64,000 nucleotides of DNA, from the NCBI RefSeq assembly GCF_021134715.1, contig NC_060021.1, forward strand, positions 6,324,001 to 6,388,000, in the 5' to 3' direction. Every line of letters starts with the position of its first letter. Position 1 is the first letter of the stretch. This DNA comes from Daphnia pulex. Its lineage: Eukaryota > Arthropoda > Branchiopoda > Diplostraca > Daphniidae. The notes beneath the pieces were generated by a model. The model saw only the letters and a program-made list of their open reading frames with translations. It searched no databases and was not told where the DNA came from. Shown piece by piece: positions 55,301-64,000 of the stretch. Both the position numbers and the translations under genes were made by a program.

Positions 55301-58188
55301 GGCACCTCGCAGATGCTGTACCATCTCCTTGACGGACAACTCGTTGACGTTGCAAAGGTCACAAGAGTAGGTCTTGTCAAGTGGTTCGACGCAGAACTTG
55401 TGTAGCACCTTGCGACTTGCGTTGCCGTCGATGTATTCATCCGCCTCTTCATTGGACACATCTTCCATGTAAATGCTCCTGACTTCGGCGAATAACTTGT
55501 TTTGCGTATCCTCGCCGAGTCCACGGAGTAAATGGTTGTTGTGAGCTGCCTTCAAGTGCTCGCAGATGTCTTCCAAATTGGACTCTTGAATTTCGTACCG
55601 AAGACAGACGGGGCAATGGAGTTGCTGGATCTTTCGTAAGGCCTTCTTCACTCTGAGTAATAACTTGTGGAGCAATGGCTCAAGCAGTGCTTTCCAGTCT
55701 GTCTTTTCTCGGGGCGGCAGTTGCGGTGCGGGAGAGGGTTCTCTGGTCGGTTCAGACTCTTCCGGCGTCTGTTCTGGGGAAGCAGCATCCAAGTTCTGTT
55801 CTTCATTTTCAGAACTTTCCACCAACCCCTCGACCTCCTCCTCCGCACCGCCTAACAAGTTTTTTGAGTTCGTGTTGTCGGGACTCAATGGAGAGAGTGT
55901 TGGTCGACCAAAGCCTGGCGTAAGTATCCTTTTAGGAGGTGTCGGAGGCGGACCTTTGTTCCCTACAAGTGACAATAAATTTGTCAACAAAATTCAAACT
56001 AATAATGATTAATGCAAAAGATTGAATACCTGGCAATAAGGTTCGAAGTCCCCTTGGAGAATCGAGGTTAGGAATCATCACCTTGACTTTCTTTTTAATA
56101 GGAACCTCTCCAGGAGATCGGAATTCCATTCCGTCCTTTGGCTCTACCTTTGGTTCGACAGGGGGTTCAAAAGTTTGTGCAGGCGATTTCATTATACTAT
56201 CTTCGATATCAGAATTAATCTCTATTTTAGGCTGTAAGGGCTCATTTTCGGGTAGCTCCGCCTTTATCCGACGCTTGTATTTCCTCTTCTGCTTGGATAT
56301 GTTTGGTGTCGTCTTGTCCACGTCGACCGGGGCTGTCGTTATTGAAGACGGTGAAGGGTACGTAATAGCCAGAGATTGCTGCTGCTGACTGTCGGAATGA
56401 TAGCCTACTTGACTGGGCAATGGGAACCGCGGAGTTGCTCTACAGTTTACACTGTGTGCTTCAGCATCAAGAACGTGAATGGCAGCTCCACATTCAGTGC
56501 AAATTAAAATCGAAGCACGACCCAAAATTTCACCTAAACGAGCAACATCGGAGGGACCACGGTACCTTAAAAACAAATACACAAAATAATAAATTATTAC
56601 TAAATGAAACGATGAATTCAAACTTTTCTGTAAGTACCTATCCTCTTTGCCATGGACGGCTTGCAGATGTTTGACAAGTGCTGCCACTTTGGCGTGCATA
56701 GAACCGCAAACGAGACAAGCGTGCCGTTGGTGGTGGAGATGCGCATGCAGGTACCGCGACAGGCCATCACTAAGACCACGTGCTCCGCATATTCCGCAAG
56801 CATCCGGGCCGTAAGTTGACTGAACGGATCGGATCGAGCTCGCCCTTGTACCGTAGCTTTTGGATGGTGAAATCGGTGATGGAAGCGGAGGGGGAGGTCC
56901 CAGTGGTGTCAGTGCCGGAAGACTCTCAACCGGCGGCGGAACTAGATATACGACAAAGAAAAATGTTAGTCTTTGGATAAATAAATAAATCCACATCAGT
57001 GAAAAATGTACCAATATCATTTTCTTCTACTGCTTGTGGAACGGGAATACCACATACAGAGAGATGCTCTCTGGCAGATGAGACGCTGACAACTGTGAAG
57101 CACTTTACACATTCTACAAATCCACTATCTTCTGGGGACGCATCAAGCGGTTTCACTCCAGCAACTGTCCGGTTTAGGGTATCCCCCGTTTTAATCGGTT
57201 TACGATATACCGCCTTAGAGTTTCCTACCACTTTCTTCTTCACCTGCTTGTTCCTTAATAGATTCGGGCCATTCACTGTTCGCTTTTTGGGCACGGGAAG
57301 AGGCACAGGCATAGCTTCCACTGCCACTGATTCTTCAACTGGTGCTGGTAATGGTTCAGCTGGCTCCGACTCTTGATGTGGTGACACTGGCACTGAAGGC
57401 GGTTTCATTTCGCCGTTGGTATGTTTCGATATTGTATTTGGTGAGAGTTTGAGAAGTTTGACCACTGGGCCTTCACTTTTAGGGGTAGACCGCCTAATGT
57501 AGGGACGCTTCTTCTTCCCTACAGGTGGACTACTAGGCTCAGGAGATCCATTCACCAATACACTAGGCACCACATTCTCATTTGCACTGCTTGCTTCAAG
57601 TTGTTCTGTTTCGGAACTGTCAGAAACAGTCTTAGGCAAATCCAACGGTGCAAAACTATCCAAGTAGGCTGGAGTAGAGCCGTCTTCAATTTCATCTGCA
57701 GCTTCTATGTTAAAATCTACACCTGAGTAAAACAAAAATAGAACATTATTTGGATATTTTAACTAAATTCGCAAACAAAACTTACCTAGAAGATCTACAT
57801 CCAGAGGTAATTCCTCTGAAGGAGTGTCCTTGACTTCAAAGGCAGAATTCATACCGCCAAACACCTCACTGTTTTTCAAATACAAAGTAAATGTTAGTGT
57901 TTTAAAACTATTACTTTATTAAGATACAAATTATGGACTAAATTAATAATTCCGACGTGCTACTCCAATAACCCTGTCACAAAAACAAGTTATATAAGCA
58001 CAAATGAACAGAGTTATCCTCAAATCTGCCGGAGAAGACACACAAATGCTATACCCGTTTCACCGATTCTTACGAAAGCGCGGGTAAAGCCACTTGCCGC
58101 ACCAGTTAACTTCTTTAACACCAAAACGTTGACCAGATATGCAACTCACCGAAACTTTTTCAATCTGAGAATTTAATTCCGCTGACAT
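52386..58188 (-). CDS. Large C2H2 zinc-finger protein with C-terminal ING-type PHD finger
   Basis: Probable chromatin or transcription regulator in the nucleus; I do not recognise a specific orthologue. Seven exons: 58188-58150, 57864-57786, 57722-57012, 56941-56638, 56565-56030, 55962-53122 and 53050-52386. They sum to 5175 nt, or 1724 residues. Paired C2H2-like fingers (CGICGARG...HACLVCGS) lie near 315-375. A cluster of about eight C2H2 fingers spans roughly 670-985, ending in a classical TGERPHKCHSC linker and finger. A long acidic and Ser-rich region follows (about 1000-1450), then a Lys/Arg run (about 1480-1495). The PHD at about 1648-1698 (MIGCDASDCPYEWFHFEC) matches the ING type and keeps the Trp and upstream Tyr that bind methylated H3K4 in that family. 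Finger spacing recalls ZNF592/687 or fly row, but this is tentative. The start choice depends on a two-acceptor exon. Confidence 0.88.
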
Positions 58189-60265
58189 AGAACAGAGCTA
58201 ATCAACAGAAGAAAAATACAAATAAAAACCACTCAGCTCAAGCTCAATCTTTCGTCAATACGACGCGAAGAGCGTACCGCCATCTTAACTAGCCGCACTG
58301 GCGCTATCTGGATTGTGATGCAGAAGCACTACTACAGCAGCACCATCTTGTGTCAATAGACTCGTAAACATCGATACGAGAAAATGTCTTAATAAGTTAT
58401 TGCTGCACCAAATTACGGACGATAAAATCCATTGATAATTTGAAAATCGCAGAATAATATGTGAAATATTTTAATTGTATTTTGTGTAAGGAAAAAATTG
58501 ATTTGAAAAATTTGAACTTAATAAAAACCTGTAGACATCTAGCGATGAAAAATCAAGCTTTTCAATAATCAACCGCGTGTTTACTAAACTGGCGGGAAGT
58601 CGCCCGCCACTTTTTTTTTGTTTTCTCAACAACGTTAACACATGTATACTATTTTGACTTGGACGTTGCGCATTAAATTCCGTGAATGAGATTTAAAGAG
58701 TGAACAAGAGGCCAATCACGGCACTCGATTGTTGTTAATAAATTCTAGAGGTTAAATAGAAGACCAAGTTCAATTAAAACGTCGCAGAAACGTTTGTAAC
58801 TAAAATATCATGTTGGTGAAATCAACAAAAAAGTTGAAGAAGAAAGTAACCTAAAAGGATTTAAAAAAACATAGCCGTGTTCTGCGAAATCCAATTTCTA
58901 CGCAAAACTGAATAACATTTTTATGAGTTATCAAGACATGAAATTGCTCGACCATTTTTCCCCCATCAGCTTTCAGTTGAAAAGTTCTTTTTTTTTTTAC
59001 TTTCGGTATAAAAAGCTATGTAACGTTTATTTATTTTTTATCAATCAATTCGTCAGAAAGATTAGAATTGAACTGTGTTTGTTTTGAAACTTATTCTTCA
59101 TTATGTAACTTTCGGGCGGGGATTTTTTTTTATTCCTATGCTTATCAATTTACCTGTAAAAACAAGAGACATGTTATATCTTGCTATTAGCCTCAGTTTG
59201 CTATTAGCTCTCAGTTATTAGTCATGTCCCAGGAGAAAAACATGGTTTCACACTTTGGTATCTCGACAGACGTTTCAAACTGTTGAATTCCTGACGATAG
59301 TATTTTTAAATTGATCACACGATTCCGCACGATTCTATTATCTTTGCTCTAAAGTTCATGAAGTTCATATTCCATTCCGACCCCATCTTCAATAATGATG
59401 ATCAAATTTCAAGCTTGGGTTTTTTTTTATTGTTACTTAATTTACAAACTGTTTCCTATTATGTATTATTAAATGTGGTTGATCCCCATTCTCTATATTG
59501 TACTATCTGAAACTTCACACTTTATTCCTCGGGAGAAGGGAGCATTCAAACATTTTTTTTTTTCGTTTTTTTTTTTATCAGCGTAGTTTTATGTGATCAT
59601 TTTATTGTTGTGTACTTTTCAAGGCTTACCTGTATCTGTATCCTAAACCTTGAAACTATTAACCTAAATTTAATAGCGTTAATAAGTACAATACAGTATA
59701 TTTTTGCCAATGTGGCAAAAGAAATATGAAATAATCTAAGTGAAAGAGTATATAGAAAATAGTTATCTAATTAGACAAAATATGGTTAGCAGTTAGCACA
59801 TGTACAAATATAGCGGTTACCGGCGGTAACAGCCTGTAGTTTTTTAAGAATTTTAATCACTGCTTTATTTAAGTCGTATTTAGTCACAGTTAGCAAAACT
59901 GTTTTGTCCTGATACCTTGATAAGGCTTCTGAGAATTGTTTTTGAGGATCTTCTAGAAAGTAACGGAAAAATTGGCTATGAATATGACTGATGCGTCGTT
60001 AAGCGGACGTCGATCCGGGTTATAGCCTGGTTTGTACCACTCGATTTCCATTAAACAACAGTCAAGTCAACTACTATGTAGTTCCTCCACTTCAAGGCAC
60101 CGGTAACGTGTAAATCTCTCATTCGTATAATTTTAAAATGCAATCTATATCTTTTTTTAAACATTTATTATGAACATTGTTGTCGAATTCATAGCTTCAG
60201 CTCATAGACATGTTATTCGGTTAATGACTTGCATTCTTATATGATGTAACATTCTATTTTCACAG
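58189..60265. other. Intergenic, zinc-finger gene to orphan ORF
   Basis: The left end holds the promoter of the minus-strand zinc-finger gene. A 17-bp tandem duplication (gctattag...) lies at 59183-59222. A 15-bp palindrome with GTTACCG arms lies at 59816-59830. A candidate 5' non-coding exon of the orphan gene ends at the gtaacg donor near 60107, and the acceptor is at 60265. The segment 59377-59660 is a duplicate of sequence downstream of the orphan ORF. Confidence 0.45.
59377..59660 (+). repeat. Direct repeat, copy A
   Basis: About 280 bp match 60965-61240 in the same orientation. Shared blocks include gatgatcaaattt, ctttattcc..gggagcat, the 30-plus base stretch around tagttttatgtgatcat, and tgtacttttcaagg..acctgtatctg. 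Many substitutions and indels separate the copies, so the duplication is old. Confidence 0.75.
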
Positions 60266-60273
60266 TTAACATA

Positions 60274-60867
60274 ATGTGTGGGTGCGCTGCGTGTTCAGGA
60301 ACCTTGTATGAATCGAAGATCGCCTCGAAGATCGCAGAAGAGTCCGTTGAAATGATATGGGAGCAGCTTTTATCGTTCCTAATTTCCTTGGACACTAAGG
60401 CTGACAGACTTGGAGAATGGAAAGAACAGAAACCCCTGTTAGAAAACCTCTTTTATCGCTTTTTTAAACTTGGTCTGAAATTGATAGAATTGGGGGATTG
60501 CGTTAAGAACTACCCCAGCAATGTAGATGCTACCATAACATCTTTGATTAGAAACAGACGTTGGATTCAGCGGCATCTTTATCTCTTCACCTCATTAGAT
60601 TACGATCGTCGAATGGCTACAACATTCCATTATATCTGCAGATTTCGATCCGGAATTCAGTTTCTTGTGGACGATTTTTCGGATATTTCTTTTAGATTTG
60701 ATCAAATTCTAAAAAATTTCAAATGTGGCGATTTTCTTAATGAACATAATGATTTAGAAGATCTTGATAGTGATTTGCATTTGTTGAAACCTTTAGATCC
60801 TTATTTACATCCTGATCCTTTTGAAACTCCCTCAAGTATCCCCAAACATCATTGGTGGTGGTTTTGA
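60274..60867 (+). CDS. Orphan 197-residue protein, function unknown
   Basis: A single-exon frame opens with ATG eight bases after a good acceptor (60265), so an upstream non-coding exon is likely. It begins MCGCAACSG and is then mostly helical-looking and amphipathic (IWEQLLSFLISLDTKADRLG; LLENLFYRFFKLGLKLIELG). An acidic segment follows near 160-175 and it ends in KHHWWWF. There is no signal peptide, transmembrane segment or family motif that I recognise. An AATAAA lies about 40 bases after the stop. Codon use is AT-rich like its surroundings. It may be a lineage-restricted gene. It sits between two copies of a direct repeat. Confidence 0.6.
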   Translation: MCGCAACSGTLYESKIASKIAEESVEMIWEQLLSFLISLDTKADRLGEWKEQKPLLENLFYRFFKLGLKLIELGDCVKNYPSNVDATITSLIRNRRWIQRHLYLFTSLDYDRRMATTFHYICRFRSGIQFLVDDFSDISFRFDQILKNFKCGDFLNEHNDLEDLDSDLHLLKPLDPYLHPDPFETPSSIPKHHWWWF

Positions 60868-60964
60868 CGAATCAAAATGGGTGTGATGCAACTTTTGTGT
60901 TGGTTTATAAATAAATACAGCTCAAAAATTATTTGAAAAAATTTAACAGTTTATTAAATCGAAA
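60868..60964 (+). terminator. 3' UTR and polyadenylation signal of the orphan gene
   Basis: AATAAA near 60910-60915, about 40 nt after the stop at 60867, supports a short 3' UTR and supports the ORF being expressed. Confidence 0.45.
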
Positions 60965-61240
60965 ACGACCCCACGTTCAATGATGATGATCAAATTTTAA
61001 GTTTGTTTTTTTACTATTATTAATTGGTTATTTAATTTAGTATTGTTTAGTATGCATGTAGCTATAAACTGTTTCCGTATTTATATTTTATAACTATCTG
61101 AATCTTTACACTTTATTCCAGGTGGTAGTAGGGAGCATCACCCAATTTTTTTTTTCATCAACTTAGTTTTATGTGATCATTTTATTGTGGTGTACTTTTC
61201 AAGGATAACCTGTATCTGCATTACACACCTTGAATTGATA
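60965..61240 (+). repeat. Direct repeat, copy B
   Basis: The partner of 59377-59660. It begins just past the polyadenylation signal of the orphan gene, so it is the 3' flank that has been duplicated, not the coding part. Confidence 0.75.
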
Positions 61241-62137
61241 AGAATTGTGAAACTACATTGTATTACATTTTTATTTCTTCAAAAGTTTTGTATGCGACCA
61301 ACACCTGAATTTTTATTGGGGTGGAGATCGTGATAAAGTTCAGCTTCATCATATGCAGTCAATATGGCTATATAGAATCGACTTGACACGTGTGCACCAA
61401 AAATTGGACGCCCCGCAGTCTGTGATCTCTTCTCTATTAAAGTCGTTTTCCTTATTAGTCGCCGACCAAAATAATATTGAAATTCAAACAGACTTGATGC
61501 ACTGATTATTCAATGACAACCATTTCCCTCTTGGTCTCACAATGGGGGCAACTTTTTTCTTTTCTCTTTCTCTCAATAGCAGAAATACCTGCGCAATAAA
61601 AAGCACTCTCGGGAATTGGCCGTATCGGGGACGACTGTGTGTGTATGTGTCAGGAGCAAAGTTGGTCCAGAGACTGGCACATCGAACATTCATGGGTATT
61701 TCTAATTTATTTTTTTGCTTTATTGGGTCCCCGAAATTATTTAGGGTCAGCCTCTGCTTACGCAATCTCAAGATTATTGTTATACGCGCTTCCAATCCCG
61801 ATATTACGAAAGCTCTCTGTAAATAATCCCTACATCCACCAGGAGACCCGATATAAGGTTATCAATGAAAATAATTCTGTGCCCTGATCTCTTATAAAAC
61901 TGAGAATGGAGGGGAACAACGTAATATATTTAAAACTCATTATTAATTGATTTTTCAATTTGACATTCCAATCAAAGGCGAATGAATGGAAAAGAATGCG
62001 ATTTAATGCCACCTAGTGGCGGAATTTGACATTTGTTTGAATGAAACCTCGGCACCAGGTGGGGTTGAAAGCCGTGAGTAGCAGCAGTAGAGACTTTTCA
62101 TTGCGAGAAAATTGTAGACGTTTGTAGACGTGAAAAA
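61241..62137. promoter_or_regulatory. Upstream region of the PKA-R gene
   Basis: About 900 bp with no supported gene. It should contain the promoter and 5' UTR of the type I PKA regulatory subunit transcript. Open frames at 61484-61887 on both strands overlap each other and show no motif, so I leave them out. Confidence 0.35.
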
Positions 62138-62302
62138 ATGGCGGCGAATCTGGATGAAGAACAGAGCCTCCGTGAGTGCGAGGCCTACGTAGCCCGTCAC
62201 AATATTCAACAAATCCTTAAAGATTGCATTGTCCAGTTGTGTGTTGTACGGCCCGACAATCCTACATCATTTCTACGAGAATATTTCCAGAAACTTGAAC
62301 GG
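62138..62302 (+). CDS. PRKAR1A: First coding exon of PKA type I regulatory subunit (partial gene)
   Basis: Regulatory subunit of cAMP-dependent protein kinase; it holds the catalytic subunit inactive until cAMP binds. This exon (55 codons, ATG in a good context, donor CGG|GTGAGT, phase 0) encodes the dimerisation/docking domain. The markers are [28 protein letters not shown] and [11 protein letters not shown], which match type I (not type II) subunits and end exactly where the fly Pka-R1 docking exon would be expected to end. The inhibitor site and two cAMP-binding domains must lie beyond the right edge of the window. Confidence 0.93.
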
Positions 62303-63243
62303 GTGAGTCCATTCTATTGCCCAGATGGCTGTGCTTTTCTTGGCTGCCCCAGTGTGAGAGTCAGAAGGTCTCCCCAACTTTTCGTGTGTGTGTGTGTGTG
62401 CTCTGGCCCCATCGATCGTTGAAACCATGCCATATGCACTAGGTTCTTTCTCGATATTTGTTATCAGTTTTCTTTTAAAGCCAAGTTGATTTCGTCCACA
62501 CCCACATCTCGTCTTTTTTATTTTTGTACGACACCCCTCACTTTTCTTTCTGTGTGCAGAGGAGAACGTATAAAATCTGTTTCTCCCTTCGGGTATTCCA
62601 ACTCTCGGTGTAATGGATCGAATTAAATATTTACATTCATAAAAGAAGCGACAATTTGAGTACGCGAAAAAAAAAAAGTAAACGACATCTGTGACGTTTT
62701 GAACCAAGTGATTCTGTCGGGGAATTTTTTATTTTTATTTCTTAGATATATATTTTTCGCCTTTTTTTACTGTCGTCTCCCACTCCGAAATAGCTCACTT
62801 TCACCTCCTGTTTTCCCACCTCCTCCCTCCCGCCCTGAAGTGAACTGAATAACGCATGCGCCAGACTGCATGACGTCATGTGGCTAGCCCGATTGGTTGG
62901 CGACCAATTGACGATAAACGTCTTCTTCTCTCTCTCTCTCTTTTTGTACCCGCCTTTGGGCTTCGACGGCTACTGTATGTGTACACGTACGTGTTTTTTC
63001 CTTGGTTTCCCATTCTCGATATTTCGTTCGTCTATGTGTGTAGGCAGTCGATCCGGATATCTGGGAAGAACTTGGGGGTTTCTTCAGTTTTCACCGGTCC
63101 TCCCACCAGGCCCATTGTGTCGTTCGACTGGTCCCAGAGAGAGCGAAAATCTCGTTTTTTTGGTTTAGTCAGTTCGTGACTGTGCTCCTCCCTTTTTTGT
63201 TTTTTAAACACTGAATTATTGAATAAGACGAAAGAAATCGAAA
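62303..63243. other. PKA-R intron or second promoter region
   Basis: Non-coding, with GT and CT tracts (about 62384-62400 and 62925-62942). Overlapping open frames at 62273-62707 and 62878-63179 show no family features. Confidence 0.4.
62871..62878. promoter_or_regulatory. Perfect CRE upstream of the second PKA-R first exon
   Basis: TGACGTCA, the full CREB/ATF site, lies about 370 bp before the ATG at 63244. It is a plausible promoter element given that the gene encodes the cAMP sensor itself, which would make a feedback loop. Function is inferred. Confidence 0.4.
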
Positions 63244-63492
63244 ATGGGGCAGAGCTCGTCGAAGAAAGATTTCAAATTGGATAATTCCAAGGGCAGCAGC
63301 AGTTTCGAACCGACCGGAAGCATCAAAAAGCGGATTGAGGCTGCTGATGTCGCCGTTCCGTCCGGAATGCCCAAATCGAGTTCGCGGACTTTGGTGACTC
63401 CTAAACAACAACCGGCCCAAGTAGTAGTGGCAATCGCCGAGAATTCGGTCGCCATGACGACCGATCAACCTGAAGCCCAAAGCAATACCGAG
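63244..63492 (+). CDS. Candidate alternative first exon of PKA-R with a myristoylation signal
   Basis: ATG at 63244 opens MGQSSSKKDFKLD, a close fit to the N-myristoylation consensus (Gly2, Ser6, Lys7/8). The 83-codon stretch is Ser/Lys/Gln-rich, low in hydrophobics, and ends at a possible donor GAG|GTTGTT (phase 0); the frame itself would stop at 63534. Phase 0 equals that of the 62138-62302 exon, so both could splice to the same next exon. The result would be a regulatory subunit lacking the docking domain. It could equally be the start of a different gene lying to the right. Confidence 0.55.
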
Positions 63493-64000
63493 GTTGTTCC
63501 TACTGCCATTCTCCTACTGTTGTATCTTCTGTAGACTTGATATCTTTATTTTATTCCTTTCCCATGTCCGTTTTCGTCCTGACAAGGCTTTACCAGTTTA
63601 TCCGGCCTCCTTTTTTTTTTGAAATGCCAGTGGCAGACTTTATCAATCGTGACACATGTGTACATGAAATAGTTTCATCTGGTCAAGTAGCTCTTACACA
63701 ACGTCTGATTGGGCACGATATGTCGACTTGATTACGGCCAACGAAAATTCCCTTTTTTATCAACTGGATCCCCTTTTATTTCTTTTATTTCTCGGTCGAG
63801 AAACGTCTGACCATAAACAAGTCACAATTTTTCCTGGCAACGACGCAATTAATGGCCCCGTGGAGTCGTTGGTCGAAAACAAATGGACGTGTAACGAAGA
63901 AGAAGATGGGTGGAAAAAAAGCATTTGACGAAACGACTCACGCACGCATCTTAGCTGGTAGTTTGTAAGAGTAGTAGTAGCTCCCACACGAAGGATGATG
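63493..64000 (+). other. Intron-like sequence to the window end
   Basis: No exon is supported. Several open frames overlap on both strands with no motifs. The next PKA-R exon is not visible within the window. Confidence 0.4.

Overview
The window looks like arthropod nuclear DNA, most likely from a water flea (Daphnia) or a close relative. That assignment is inference: many introns are only about 55-80 bp, the genes are tightly packed, the SARM product is long and insect-like, and every recognised gene is a conserved animal gene. All exon boundaries below were read by hand from GT-AG sites, reading-frame phase and family knowledge. For the five multi-exon genes complete in the window whose coding frame is intact, the summed exon lengths are exact multiples of three.

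Layout. 1-5.5 kb holds a large inverted repeat (arms about 890-2438 and 2974-4495). Its two arms carry mirror-image splice sites and look like convergent spliced non-coding genes, with a small AT-rich MITE-like element at the centre. 5.5-10.7 kb (minus) is the complete 17-exon gene for RPC1 (POLR3A), the largest subunit of RNA polymerase III. Head-to-head with it at 11.6-12.9 kb (plus) is a divergent TFIIB gene whose zinc ribbon is split by an apparent one-base deletion. 14.8-41.6 kb (minus) is a SARM1/Ect4 locus: a core of 11 coding exons (14,822-23,879) for the ARM-SAM-SAM-TIR NADase, plus up to five candidate alternative first exons spread over 19.5-41.6 kb in microsatellite-rich non-coding DNA. 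46.5-49.8 kb (minus) is LIM kinase, head-to-head with the mitochondrial GTPase ERAL1 (50.7-52.2 kb, plus). ERAL1 is tail-to-tail with a large C2H2/PHD zinc-finger gene (52.4-58.2 kb, minus). 60.3-60.9 kb holds an orphan 197-residue ORF flanked by a duplicated downstream sequence. From 62.1 kb the 5' end of a type I PKA regulatory subunit gene begins and runs off the window; a second candidate first exon would encode a myristoylated N terminus instead of the dimerisation/docking domain.

How the genes relate. There is no operon logic here. The neighbours are housekeeping transcription genes (Pol III, TFIIB), signalling genes (SARM, LIMK, PKA-R), a mitochondrial ribosome-assembly GTPase and a chromatin-type zinc-finger protein, arranged head-to-head or tail-to-tail. 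The most unusual items are the convergent inverted-repeat locus, the frame-broken TFIIB paralogue, the many phase-compatible SARM first exons and the possible membrane-anchored PKA-R isoform lacking its docking domain.
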